Origin: Echinarachnius parma
Lineage: Eukaryota > Echinodermata > Echinoidea > Clypeasteroida > Echinarachniidae
Assembly (NCBI GenBank): GCA_037951105.1
Contig: JBAMJV010004356.1
Location: forward strand, 131,001 to 195,000
DNA: 64,000 nucleotides
Direction of reading: 5' to 3'
The notes below the pieces were generated by a model. The model worked only from the letters and a program-made list of their open reading frames with translations, made no database searches and was not told where the DNA came from. The position numbers and the translations under genes are program-made. This document shows, in pieces, positions 22,470 through 33,479 of this stretch (positions are counted from its first letter, which is position 1; every line of letters begins with the position of its first letter).

Positions 22470-22984
22470 ACTGGATATTGAGTAGAGCTGAACGCATTGC
22501 ATACAGTAAGGGCTTTTGACGGCGATCAAGTAGTTACAAACTCCTTATCTTCATCACACACGTTCCTTTTATTTCTCTATTTCTCTTCTCTGCTCTCTAT
22601 TTCTCTGCCATGCTCTTTCAAACATTCGGATGGTGCAGATCCTTAAAAAAAAACAGTTCCGCTATGTTGTCATGAAGTATTCGTACGCGCAACGGTTTCA
22701 ATGTTGTGTCTTTACTCGCTTTTCTCACCCTCGTCCTTGCAAACCCCCCTTAATGGCCGGAGATCTCAAGCAAGCCGGAACTTTATGAGAAGTGCATGCA
22801 AGGGCTGTTGAAACGGTTGTCGAATTACTCGATCCCCTTGCACCTGTCACTTATAAACGCTAGGGGTTTCCCCCTGTTCATCTCTATGATGGGTCATGCT
22901 TATACGACTTTTAAAGGTTAGTGGTGGGTTTTTTGTTGTGGTTATATTATGCTCCAAATATATTTCAATGGGCCCATGTATTTA
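22470..22984. other. no gene seen
   Basis: Contains pyrimidine-rich TCTCTATTTCTC runs near 22575-22620 but no supported gene. Confidence 0.5.
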
Positions 22985-23412
22985 ATGGTGCCGTCAGACC
23001 GGGCTACGCTCTAGCCACGATCTAGACAATAGCTGATCACAATCGCTGGAATGTATCTGCAAAATGTCTTTTGTCCAATGAGGATCTGTATGTGAGGATT
23101 ATCGCACATAGGTGAAAGGATAGCCTCTCATGCATGGACATACAATGGCTCCCTGAACAAAAGAGTAGGTCGTCGAAGACCCACGTCCGTTTTCAACATG
23201 TCGAAAGAGAGCGTGGGTCTTCGACGACCTACTCTTTTGTTCAGGGAGCCATTGTATGTCCATGCATGAGAGGCTATCCTTTCACCTATGTGCGATAATC
23301 CTCCAATTCAGATCCTCATTGGACAAAAGACATTTTGCAGGTACATTCCAGCGATTGTGATCAGCTATTGTCTAGATCGTGGGTAGAGTGTAGCCCGGTC
23401 TGACGGCACCAT
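22985..23412. mobile_element. family D foldback MITE, copy 2 (near-perfect palindrome)
   Basis: 428 bp with arms of about 200 bp that are almost exact complements. The outer ends are ATGGTGCCGTCAGACCGGGC and GCCCGGTCTGACGGCACCAT; the inner ends are GTCGTCGAAGACCCACG and CGTGGGTCTTCGACGAC around a loop of about 30 nt. TAA lies immediately outside TGGTGCC on the left and follows GGCACCA on the right, which would fit a 3-bp TAA (PIF/Harbinger-type) or a TTAA target. The high arm identity suggests a recent insertion or arm homogenisation. Confidence 0.92.
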
Positions 23413-24133
23413 AAGTGGTGGTGGCTGGAAAGATAAGCAAATCGATATTCAATGAAGAGCTTAATTCCAAAAGGACTAAATCCACCTTACCAATTTGGGA
23501 CAAATGTATGTTTATAGGTCCGTCTCGGACATGTGTCGCAAATATTACAAACACATTACGTTCTATAAAAGTGTGTTTGATTGCGTAATTTGTCAGTAAC
23601 ATAAGAAGGTTAATAAAATAAAATAGTTTGATTGCATATAGCCTAGTATTGCACGGATGTTGATGGCTGAACGTGCTTTCTAACCCAAATTGTATCCATG
23701 ATAAATTTACACTTGAGTAGATGTCACGCATGTGAACACTTTGTTTTTTTAATCGCTGATATCGACGATAGGAACTGATGTTTTATGCGAATGGTTTCAT
23801 CTTATTGATATGCCAATCGTTTCTGGACATGTGGCGCGTTTTCAATGTCTTATCTTATTTTGTCTCTATATACCTTATACAAGGAAATGTCAATTTTGTA
23901 ATCACCCTCTCTATAAGATCTACACTTTCCCTTTAATGCATTGAATTACATTGTTGCTCATGATTGTGTCACTGTCTAATGGGATAATAATCCGTTTGAC
24001 ATTTTCTGGTACTGGGGGATTTTCCCAGCTTAATTAAATCGATTCCGCTTTGAATTAGCATTTACGCAGGTCTTTAGATAAATATTAGCATCAATTATCT
24101 TATGTGGGAGGAGGCCATGGAACATGTTTCTGT
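23413..24133. other. no gene seen; repeat fragment at 23450
   Basis: ATTCCAAAAGGACTAAATCCACC near 23463 (here split by change) relates to the GGCGCTAAATCCAC repeat end at 8706. The 119-residue minus-strand frame at 23372-23731 starts in unique sequence and runs into the D terminus. No family recognised. Confidence 0.5.
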
Positions 24134-24385
24134 TTAAAGGGATAGTTTAGTTTTGGTACAGAGGGCGCTGCACACAAATATTTGTTTGTGAAGTAATGAA
24201 AAACTGAGTGTCAAAATTGAAAGAGCATACAATGACAGAATAAACTGTATTATGATCAAAATCGGTTCAGAAACAGCTGAAATATCAATAAATATATGTG
24301 ATCGGAATAAAACCTAGGGCCCCAGGATTTTGGTTCCTAAAATTCAGTTTATAAAAACTTTACCAAAACTCAACTATCCCTTTAA
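24134..24385 (-). mobile_element. family A MITE, internally deleted
   Basis: Only 252 bp. Both termini are present (TTAAAGGGATAGTTTAGTTT and CAACTATCCCTTTAA), but the middle is missing between the GGGCCCC region and the opposite TIR. Reverse orientation. Confidence 0.9.
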
Positions 24386-24474
24386 CAAAAAGTGTTAAAC
24401 TTTTTCTTCGTTATACATTCTATAATTAGTTATGTATCGATTGGTCATGCAAGCAGAAAATTGTTATGTCTTTG

Positions 24475-24830
24475 TTAAACAGATCCAGTAACCTTTTTGG
24501 TCAAGTGCATAAAGTGATGAATGGTTGGTAAAATAATATGTAGTGTTGTGATCTGATATGTACTCTGAGCATATTGTATACAGTTACATGGGCGAGTAAT
24601 GAGCAAAAATGCAAAGTGATATTTGCTTTAAACTCATTGCACTGACGTTGTACACAGTTATGACTATCCAGTGGATAGTTAAAAGTCCAGACACGTCAAT
24701 CGTTAATGTAATGGAAATTCGAAAAACCAAAACCTGTTCCATGCTTCTATTGGTAAAACAAGGTATGAGAGAACCACTATAATTTTTATGAAGTTTTGAG
24801 GATTTGGACAATGTTACAAGATCCCTTTAA
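24475..24830 (+). mobile_element. family C MITE, copy 2
   Basis: Begins TTAAACAGATCCAGTAACC and ends ATGTTACAAGATCCCTTTAA. It retains GTGCATAAAGTGATGAATGG and CAAAAATGCAAAGTGATAT. Just 89 bp separates it from the preceding A copy. Confidence 0.9.
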
Positions 24831-25841
24831 CTTACTGTTTATAATTTATGCAGAGAACAGCGTCGTATGACGTACTCATGCTTAGGGTGAACATTTGGGG
24901 TGAACGATATATAGCGCCTGGGATTTACTCCCCTTTAAATAAATTCGCTTTTATACTATGACTTTTGATTTGCGTAGGTTTTAGCACAATTTGCATGACA
25001 TTAAGTTTGCGGCTCGCTAGTTGTTCGGAAGGCTATACTGAGATGACATTTATTATAAACTTAATTTATTGAATTCGTAATGAAATATTTTCGTGAAAAA
25101 TATGTTCGAAACCTGGGATTTCTCCCCTGCTTAATTAAATCGATTCCTCATGAATTGTCACTGTGCGTAGGCCGCTAATCCCAAAGAAACCAGACACCGC
25201 AGGAGGGGCGATTCGCACATCATATTTCATTTTTTTTTTTAATCTATAAACCACAATGTCCTTGAAATGCTAATACACACATTACTAGCTTAACTTATTG
25301 AATTTAATTTCTCCTTAAATTTGCCTCATCATAAATATTTCGATGTATACATATGGATAGAACCGAGGGTTTTTCCCAACTTGAATTCAAAAACTCCCTC
25401 TGAATAAATTGAACTTGATGCTAGTACGAAATGCTAGAATTTTCATTTACATTTTAGTACATTGCATACCGGGTTCCATTAGCCCCAAACATGCCTAAGG
25501 GTTAAACGAATGGAGAAAGAACATTTTTGCGTAGAGCATGTAATAATATTCCGTATGAACAGATTTTAGTCCTTCTGGTATATTTTTTCTAATAATCATT
25601 CTGATATTTGTCAATGACGAATTTGTTATGCCAAACAAAACTAAACGTACTAGGAGAGCGGTATAATATATTAAATTTGATCTGGTTTAGCATTTTAATG
25701 ACTTTCCATTTCGTGTTTTTTCAAAACGGGTTTATTAAACAGCGGATTTCCCCTTTTAATCCCGTAGTTCCCCTGGTTCCTTAGTGTCGGGACATATCTA
25801 GGGATTATATATATTTTAGGGTTTTAACTTCTCAGCGCAGC
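24831..25841. repeat. loosely repeated TGGGATTTxTCCCC motif region
   Basis: Strings of the form GGGATTT(A/C)TCCCC...TTAAxTAAATxGATTC occur near 24913 and 25117, with weaker relatives near 24007, 25370 and 25750. This looks like an ancient degenerate tandem array; individual unit limits cannot be drawn by eye. Confidence 0.35.
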
Positions 25842-26415
25842 TTAAAGGGATAGTTGAATTTTTGTATAGAGAGTACAGTTTTGGTCAAACTGAATTCGAA
25901 TAACCAAAACCTGCACCATGACATTACAAACTAATAGTTATAACTCTACCATGCTCGAAAGGTATAACAAATCACAAACGACTATTAAGTAAAAACCCCG
26001 TTATCATTTGTTTAAAAGAGCCGTTAAAACTCAAGAGGGCGCTTTCTAAAAACCCATGGTTTCATCCACTTCGAATAAAAACATTATGCATGTCATGTTT
26101 TGTAAATAATGATTAGAGAGACCATCAACAACTATTTAAAAAACTCTTTTGTAAATTTTTGAAAAGTGTAAGCATATTTTTTGTCAACGGCTGGTTCAAA
26201 ATTATTTAATTATTGTGGGCCCCCACAATATTTACAAATTGTTAAATATATGAATATTTCAGCCGTCTCTGAACCGATTTTGATCAAATAAATTTATTAT
26301 GTCATTAAAAGTGGATGTTCTTTCATATTTGACACTCAGTTTTTCATTACCTCACACCAAAACAATATTTTGTGCAGCGCCCTCCCTCTATACCAAAACT
26401 CAACTATCCCTTTAA
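25842..26415 (+). mobile_element. family A MITE, copy 5 with doubled head
   Basis: TTAAAGGGATAGTTGAATTTTTG is followed 30 bp later by a second head-like string, AGAGTACAGTTTTGGTCAAA. The rest follows the A consensus to CAACTATCCCTTTAA. The doubled start suggests template switching or a nested deleted copy. Confidence 0.9.
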
Positions 26416-27003
26416 CATTATAAGACTTGTGTATGAAATATATCATATTCTTACTGTTGTTTAGGAACTCTTGGAAGCGCTTGAAAAACGTTCCTAAGCA
26501 ATATTACACCATAATTCCCCAGGGATATCCCATAATACGTTCCACCCAATCTTGATTGATGTTGTGCTTTAGCGTGGGTGACCGTAGGGTGTGAAAAGTG
26601 CACTCATTTTATTGTCAAAATCGGCTCGTGTTTTGGCAGCTACATTTAAAGCGTAAATAAAGAAATGATACATGATGATACTGCCTAGCCTTTAGGTGAG
26701 CACGTATCGAGTGCTATTGGTGGCCATGTTGGGCAAGGACGATCGGAAAACGAGATTTAGAAAAAACGATCCACAAAGGAGAACTGACGTCATAACATGT
26801 TTGTGTTTCGACTCTTTCTGTTTTGCTTCTGGTTGTGGCGTTCCCATTTACTTCCCTGGTTCATATTCATGCCCTGACGGATCGCCACTTAAACTTGTTG
26901 AACGCCATTAACATGGTTTACGCCCTTGCACCAACATGTGCAAGATAAGTTATATAGCGGATCGCAGCATGTGGCGCATACAGAGTTAAACCAGTGCCAT
27001 GCC
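26416..27003. other. no certain gene
   Basis: A plus-strand frame at 26696-26911 (starting from GTG) covers somewhat GC-richer sequence containing one TGACGTCA. No domain recognised and no splice context clear enough to call an exon. Confidence 0.4.
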
Positions 27004-27352
27004 CTAGGGGTCGTTCGTTAACTCACATCCATCCGGTCTCGTCTCCAACATCAAGCCATTCGTATAGATCGTATGCATGACACGCAATGTGTTAATCAGC
27101 GTGCCCTGAAGGATCTCGATACTCACTGTGTTCTTTGTTCCCGGATCGTGTAGGATCAAGAGCCAATGATGGCGGATCACTGTGCAACAAGGTCGCCCAC
27201 CTACCCGGGGCAAAATGACAATAAAACCAGGGCACGTCATCAATTATTGACGATAAAAATGCTTTGAAAAATGGAAGCTCCAATTTGATGAGGAATTGTG
27301 CGAAATGCCACCGGACGGAAGATATGAGAAAGCGATACAAAAAGTGAAGCAT
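27004..27352 (-). other. candidate orphan coding exon, unrecognised
   Basis: The minus strand holds two overlapping frames in locally GC-richer, non-repeat sequence. The frame at 27004-27243 has coding-like codon choice (CTG, CAG, GTG, ACG) and reads NTVSIEILQGTLINTLRVMH near its end. A possible acceptor (pyrimidine-rich sequence, then CCGGGTAG) lies near 27190 and a GTGAGT near 27117. There is no protein family I recognise and no neighbouring exon. It could be chance, an exon of a long-intron gene, or a non-coding RNA. Confidence 0.2.
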
Positions 27353-27509
27353 TCACCATTTACCGGTGCACTTGAAATACAATAATAGACAACCCTTGAT
27401 ACACATTATGTCAATATAAGAAGTACAATAAAATATCAGAGCCTACAAGCAAAGGATGAAATTTAATTATCTATCATCTTAATCAGTAAACTTGTTTGCC
27501 TATCCACCT

Positions 27510-27811
27510 TTAAAGGGATCTAGTAAACTTGCTGACGTCTGCAAAAACTGGCAAAGAGTGTGGTCTGATATGTCCACTGGGTGATGACTGTGTGGAAATT
27601 CCATGTTAAATAAATGTCGTATGACCAAGTAATGAGAGAAAAATGTATGCAAAGTGATTTCTGCTAATTAATTGCACTGTCTGTATACATAGTAATTATT
27701 ATCTAGTAGATAATTATGAATCGGAACACTTTAATCATATATATCTTTATAACGGAAGAGGAATTTGGAAAGCCAAAATATGTTCCATGCTTCTATTAGT
27801 GATACAAATAT
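27510..27811 (+). mobile_element. family C MITE, 3'-truncated
   Basis: Starts TTAAAGGGATCTAGTAAAC and follows the C consensus through ATTAGTGATACAAATA, then switches abruptly to a TATAGGTTTTCCC end of another element. The remaining C end is not found downstream, so this is a truncation and not a clean insertion. Confidence 0.85.
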
Positions 27812-28230
27812 AGGTTTTCCCGCTCAATTTTGCACTTTTTTTCAATCGAATTCATTTAGGGTCATTCGAATTCGCGCGTTGCCGCGTAATCGTTGGTATC
27901 GGTCTTCCAAATTCCGAATAAGTGCATGCGAATTCATGCATACACACACGCTTTCGTGAATAGACACAGAAGTTCATTTATGGGCATTCGAATTCGCGAA
28001 TGTGCAGCCAACTGTCAACTGCCCTTTCGCGAATTCGAATGACCATTGATGAAAAGGTATGCACTTTGTGCAAATTCACGACTATTTACGAATTCGAATG
28101 CTGCTTTGGTATGGCGATCGCAAATCGCGCGAATTCGTTTGCTCCTATTATCAATTCGAACTATCAATAACAAACTAGCTACGATATTCGGACATGTTCT
28201 ACGATTCCCATGCACGCATTACAATATTGA
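27812..28230. mobile_element. element with TATAGGTTTTCCC end and CATTCGAATTCGCG motifs
   Basis: The left end, TATAGGTTTTCCCGCTCAAT, matches the terminus of the 36882-37305 MITE. Inside, GTCATTCGAATTCGCG (27861-27876) has an exact inverse, CGCGAATTCGAATGAC (28028-28043). Related CATTCGAATTCGCGAA and TACGAATTCGAATGC occur at 27986 and 28088. The expected right terminus is absent, so the element is incomplete or diverged. The short open frames on both strands follow from these palindromic motifs. Confidence 0.55.
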
Positions 28231-28433
28231 ATCCGAGGAGACGACTCTAACCACGGGATAATATTGGATTTTGCAAATTGTCTATTCGTCGGGTATCCGT
28301 TTACGCTATCCGGTGATATGAGACCGGGCCTGTAAGTCCGACCATCCCGAAAGACCGCTACGTGATATGTTTGTTGTTTGTAACAACATTCTTGATTACC
28401 ATTTCGAGTTTCATTTAGTTACAGATGTCTTGA

Positions 28434-28976
28434 TTAAAGGGGTAGTTCAGTTTTGGTAAGGCTCAACTTTAGTAACCAAACATGGACAGTAACATTATAA
28501 AACTAATAGTGTTAACTCAACCATGCTCGAAAGGTATACAAAATGACAAACGACTAAGTAAAAAGCCCGTTATCATTAAAAAAGAGCCGTTAAAACTCAA
28601 GAGGGCGCTCTCTAAAAAGGCATTGGTTTCAACCATTTTTCATACAAAATAATGCATGTGATGTTGTATTGAAATAATGATTAAATAGAGAGATCATCAA
28701 CAACTAATTAAAAAACGCTTTTGAAAATTTTTGAAAAAGTGCAAGCATTTTTTAATTTTTTTGAAAAATTCAGCTAATTATTTGGGCCCCAAATAATTAT
28801 AGGGTCAGATATATTTATTGATATTTCAGCCGTTTCTGGGCCGATTTTGACCAAATAAAGTTTATTCTGCCATTAAAATTGCATGTTCTCGCAAATTCGA
28901 CACTCAGTTTTTCATTACCTCACAACAAAATTGTGATGTGCAGCGCCCTCTCTACCAAAACTAAACTACCCCTTTA
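28434..28976 (+). mobile_element. family A MITE, copy 6 (full length)
   Basis: From TTAAAGGGGTAGTTCAGTTT to AAACTACCCCTTTAA, with perfect TTAA at both sides and close matching TIRs. One of the best-preserved A copies. Confidence 0.95.
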
Positions 28977-29254
28977 ACTATTAAGCGTATTAGTTGTTAT
29001 TGCAGTTTAAAATAGAGTTACTGGAATCTAGCCCTGCTTTGGTCTGCTTATTCTGAAAGACATGCTTAATCTCTATCTATCATGAAGATACTATATAGGG
29101 AGTTTTCTTGAAAAACGAGGTGTCTTCTTGTATTCAATGAAATGTATGATCGATTTGATGGAAAGGGGTGTTTATTCTAGTAGCTTACCCCCAGAGCGTA
29201 TACATCGACCATGTCGATGGAAATTAAAAGACAGCCTGCCTGCCTATAGGGTCG

Positions 29255-29690
29255 CTATCATGACATTATAACGGGCGACCCTTTTATTACATTATAAAAA
29301 GCAAACCCTGATGTTGTATTACGAATAGCGACCCTCTTTTTACATTATGAATATAAGGACCCTGATATCGCATTATGAATAGCGACCCTCTTTTTACTTT
29401 ATGAATAGCAAACCCTGATTTCGTATTACGAATAGCGACCCTCTTTTTACCTCGTGAATAGCGAACCCAATTTCGTATTATGAATATCGACCTTATTTTT
29501 ACCTCATGAATAGCGAACCCGATTTTGTTTTATGAATAGCGACCCTCTTCTTATATTATGAATTGCGACCCTCATTTCGTTTTATGAATAGCGACTCTTT
29601 TCTTAGATTATGAACCCGTAGGAATAATTACCCTTTTAAATAATGAACCCTTTTTCAAGTCATGAATAGCGTTTCTTATGACAAGTTGAC
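29255..29690 (+). repeat. dimeric minisatellite, about 53 bp per dimer
   Basis: Alternating half-units ATTATGAATAGCGACCCTC (then TTTTTAC) and TTATGAATAGCAAACCCTG (then ATTTCGT) run for about eight dimers and become more diverged towards the right edge. Not palindromic; non-coding. Confidence 0.85.
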
Positions 29691-29980
29691 CCTAATGAAT
29701 AGCGGTAGTATGCATAGCCAGCAGACCCCTGCCGAATGGGTGCACATAATGTGTAGTGCCCTTAGAATAAATTGTAAAATAAATTGTAAATGTGTAGCTT
29801 CCAGTATTAATGCAATTGTTATTATGTTTTAATTTTGTTCATTACACATGTTTTACTATATACACGAAGTGTATTTTTTCTGTATTGTTTGGATAATTAC
29901 TTTGTACCATGTGATTATGTTGAAAATAAAATAAAATGAATCAAATTAAATGAATCAAATCAAATGCCTCCTCTACAGCT
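29691..29980 (+). other. possible retrotransposon or transcript 3' end
   Basis: Ends with TTGAAAATAAAATAAAATGA and short AAATGAATCAAAT repeats, i.e. AATAAA signals followed by a simple A-rich tail. The upstream GTGTAGTGCCCTTAGAATAA resembles LINE 3' UTRs I have seen in invertebrate genomes. No reverse transcriptase remains. Could equally be a processed transcript tail. Confidence 0.35.
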
Positions 29981-29988
29981 TCGTTAGG

Positions 29989-31069
29989 TAGGGGTGTCGA
30001 TCCGTTTTTGAGATTGGGGGGGCGAAATTTGAAAAAATTTCCAGAGTGACCACTGAGAGAGCTAAAAGTCCCACATTGGCATCCCCGGAAGTTTTTATTA
30101 TGCGCTCATTGAAAGTGTCTTGATGGCTCGAAGACCTGACTTTGGGGGCACCCACTTAATGGGGGTCCAGGGGGCGGAGCCCCCGGAAGCTTTTAGATTT
30201 CAGACATTTGCTCCTAGCATGGGTGTTAAAATTGTATAAAATAGTGAACCTACTCATAACGTATTTCTAAAGGGCAAAGCGAGGAAAAGACTGAGCCTTG
30301 CATGAGATGGATCCACGTGATCATGTATACTATAGAGCCATCGATATAGTCTAGGGCATTGGGCTCCCATGAAACTAAGCAAGGGCGTCAACAATTTCTT
30401 AAAAGTGTAGGGGAGACATTGCGAGGAAGCGAAGCGACCGAGCGGGGGAGGGGACACCCACTCCCACAGTAGGGAGTTTTTGTATTTTTGGGCGTGAAAT
30501 TGTGCGATTTGGTTCACACCTGAGACAGAAATTTCACGTAATATGAAGTATATAGGTATGGAACCAAACATACATAATGACAAAGGGAGGGAGACAATCT
30601 GCTCCTTTTTCAAATGTGGGGGGACATGATATTCCAATTTGATTTGCGTTCAGCGCATATGTACCGAGATTATTTTATTTTCTGTGACGGTGTGCTATCT
30701 ATAGATGAGGGTTTAATAAACTTCGTTTGAGGTGTGCGTTTGAGAAATTACGCTGCCCAACACATTTCAAAAAGTGAGTTCCCGCAACCCAAATGAAACT
30801 TGCAATATGAGAAACTGTATGCGCGCGAAGCGCGCGGCAAAAAAGAGATTTACAGTCCTTTTCAAACTAAAAAAACGGCTATTTCGAAGATTAATTATTG
30901 ATAAATGTGTCTTTCCCCTCTTTGGCATTATATCACTCGATTTTTTTCTTCCTCATTTTCGGAATTATTGGGGGGGGGCGAAATGATATGTTCGCCCCCC
31001 CAATATTTTCATTGGGGGGGCGACCGCCCCCCTGCCCCCCCCCCCCCCCCCCCAGGATCGACACCCCTG
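29989..31069. mobile_element. non-autonomous hAT-type element with 8-bp TSD
   Basis: Terminal inverted repeats TAGGGGTGTCGATCC (29989) and GGATCGACACCCCTG (ending 31069) differ at the outermost base only. The flanks are a perfect 8-bp direct repeat, TCGTTAGG (29981-29988 and 31070-31077), the size typical of hAT transposition. Subterminal G/C runs occur on both sides (GGGGGGGCG near 30016; a C-run of about 19 near 31035-31053). The 127-residue frame 30254-30637 and the proline/glycine-rich frames near 30898-31139 have no hAT dimerisation motif, so it is non-autonomous. Confidence 0.9.
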
Positions 31070-31086
31070 TCGTTAGGACTGGACCT

Positions 31087-31430
31087 TTCAAGGGATAGTT
31101 CAGTTTTGGTACAGAGGGCTCTTTAAGACTTTTGATCAAAATTGGTTCAGAAAAAGCAGAAATATCAATAAATATACGCGATTAGAATTAATGTGGGTCC
31201 CACATTTATTCAAGAATTAAGAATTAAGAAAAACGTTTGTGATGCCTACACTTTTCCGAAAATACCAAAGATGTTTTTTCTAGTTGTTTAATGATCTCTC
31301 TATTAAATTATTATTTCAACAAAACATCACATTCACAATTTGTTATAAAAAATGAAGTGAAACCAATCTGATTTTAGCGAGCGCCCTCTTTTGTTTTAAC
31401 GGCTGCATTTTGAAGGATATCAGCATTTTA
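31087..31430 (-). mobile_element. family A MITE, truncated by family B
   Basis: Starts TCAAGGGATAGTTCAGTTTT, only 10 bp after the hAT target duplication. It runs through GAGCGCCCTCTTTTGTTTTAAC, then breaks into the B end at about 31430. The opposite A terminus is not present. Confidence 0.85.
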
Positions 31431-31735
31431 ATGGGGACCACCAATCAAAGAACAACACATTATTATATGTTTTGGTACCGTTTTGTGTTATCAAATAGAT
31501 ACCCAACATTTTGCAAAGGGTTGTGTAATTCATAAACAATGCAATTAATTACCACCACTTACGGAACCATTATTATTTCATGGTTTCATACGCGCCAAAC
31601 ATTTGCGAGTGCGCCAATGCTATTCACGCTTACGGACGATTCACTCGCTCTGGACAAAGGTAGTATTCGTACATGCAAACCCATGAACGCATGCTTTAGA
31701 ATTGTGATGCGTTTTATATTTTATATCTTTTTTTT
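31431..31735 (-). mobile_element. family B MITE, copy 3, truncated
   Basis: Starts ATGGGGACCACCAATCAAAG and shares TTTTGCAAAGGGTTGTGTAA, GGTTTCATACGCGCCAAACA and CGGACGATTC with the other copies. It stops near a poly-T at 31727, losing the GGTGGTxCCCTTTAA end. The 81-residue frame here is transposon-derived. Confidence 0.85.
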
Positions 31736-32450
31736 TTTCACTTTTGACTTTGCCCTACACTTGGATGCAATGCACATTCCATGATAAAATACTCATAGCA
31801 AATGTTATATCAATGTAAAGGGGAGAATTCACGCTTTCCGATGAAACCAAATTTATCAATGGTAATAACCTAATAAAAAAGTTATTAATGCGCAAACCTC
31901 GATTGCGGAACTTTTTGTGCGAGGTATAGATAAAGCGAAAAAGAGAAGGGTGCTTGGGTTTCCTTGGCTCAATAAGCTTGAGGTAGGCGTATACATATCC
32001 GGGGGATAAGTAATAATCGTATTTTGTGTTTGTTATAAGGTGCATTTACATAATATATATATTGATATTTGAAGGAAAACAGATACAATCTTTGATTAAT
32101 TCTTGGAATGTGATAAGCGTTCCACAGAAGTCGAAGTTAGTTTCACTCTTGTGAGCCAATCTGTTATTATTTGCTGGACATTTAAGTATGATAAGCATTG
32201 ATAGAAAATGTCATCTAAAGAGACAACAAAAACCTTCGAATATTTCTAGGAATTTTATTTTATAGTATCATTAAAGCGTTGTTTTCAGATGTCTCTATAT
32301 AATATAAAGTACAGCGTAGTGTAATTATCTCTGTTTCGGGGAGTTGTTAATTCTCTTTTGTAACCATTATGAGGGGATACATGTGATTGTAAACTGCATT
32401 GATCGGAAATTGTAAGGAACAAAGGAGATGTTTTTGTTTTATTTAACCAA
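31736..32450. other. no gene seen
   Basis: AT-rich. Minus-strand frames at 31755-32045 and 32285-32554 have no conserved features and are not called. Confidence 0.5.
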
Positions 32451-32622
32451 CTGGGCCCCGTTGCAGAAAGATATACAATCGATTGTAAGTTACAATTGAT
32501 TGTAAGACAGATCATGTGTTCTAAATGAGCAAATATGATTTTTGAAACTCGCAAATTTTCTGATTTAAAATTAATTGTAACTTACAGTGGATTGTATCTC
32601 TTTCTGCAACGCGACGCTGGGA
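32451..32622. mobile_element. family E MITE, copy 2
   Basis: CTGGGCCCCGTTGCAGAAAG at left and CTTTCTGCAACGCGACGCTG at right, the latter decayed. The internal arm ATACAATCGATTGTAAGTTA pairs with TTACAGTGGATTGTATC. Confidence 0.9.
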
Positions 32623-32724
32623 ATATACACGTTTAGTCGAATGTTTGCTACTGAAAGAAAATCTGCTATTTTCAGAAACTTCCGTTTGTTTCAAACATGT
32701 CAATAGACTCTAAAGTATAATATT

Positions 32725-32828
32725 ACCCAGCTAGCCACCTGACGTTGGGCCGATGTCGGAATTTGGTTGCCGGATGTCGGCATATCGCCGTTGGGCACAT
32801 CGGCCCAACGTCAGGTGGCTAGCTGGGT
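32725..32828. mobile_element. short MITE with perfect 32-bp arms, copy 1
   Basis: ACCCAGCTAGCCACCTGACG...CCGATGT (32725-32756) and its exact inverse (32797-32828) enclose a 40-bp centre with GGATGTCGGCATATC. Ends of the form ACCCAGC...GTTGGGCCGA recur widely in invertebrate genomes as I recall. A second copy is carried in the duplicated unit at 33376-33479. Confidence 0.85.
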
Positions 32829-32941
32829 ATATCCATTAAGGAGGGCCAGTGTTTATATCAAAGAAATGAGACAAGTGAGACTTAAACACAAGACTATTTC
32901 AAGTTAATTATCAAGACAAGTTTCAGCAAATGGAGATATAC

Positions 32942-33361
32942 AGCGACATTTCCATTGTTTACCTCAACACTGTCCTGAACATGTACCCACTAATTCTTCA
33001 TCTATTATGTTTCCCTCCAAATATCTTGTTTCTGCGTGGAATAAACTGCTATAATTGCAATGAATTGTTGCCAATCCGGCTTTATTATTCCAACTTTGGA
33101 GATTGCTTAAAAAGGCGCTCAATTCACTTTCCATGAAAATTGATAGGATACATTTCTCCAAAGAGAACACGGTGGATTTAATTTAGCGCCTTTTTAAGCA
33201 ATCTCCAAAGTTGGAATAATAAAGCCGGATTGGCAACAATTCATTGCAATTATAGCAGTTTATTCCACGCAGAAACAAGATATTTGGAGGGAAACATAAT
33301 AGATGAAGAATTAGTGGGTACATGTTCAGGACAGTGTTGAGGTAAACAATGGAAATGTCGC
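32942..33361. repeat. foldback, arms about 179 bp
   Basis: 32942-33120 (GCGACATTTCCATTGTTTAC...) is the inverse of 33183-33361, with a 62-bp loop. The same core (CCTCCAAATATC, CTGCGTGGAATA, GCTATAATTGCAATGA) is found in the three tandem units at 33944-34977. Confidence 0.92.
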
Positions 33362-33375
33362 TAAAGTATAATATT

Positions 33376-33479
33376 ACCCAGCTAGCCACCTGACGTTGGG
33401 CCGATGTCGGAATTTGGTTGCCGGATGTCGGCATATCGCCGTTGGGCACATCGGCCCAACGTCAGGTGGCTAGCTGGGT
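33376..33479. mobile_element. short MITE with perfect 32-bp arms, copy 2
   Basis: Identical to 32725-32828 and part of the 651-bp duplication, not an independent insertion. Confidence 0.85.

Noticed and set aside
30898-31139. Proline- or glycine-rich proteins on both strands
   Set aside because: Arise from G/C homopolymers inside the hAT-type element.
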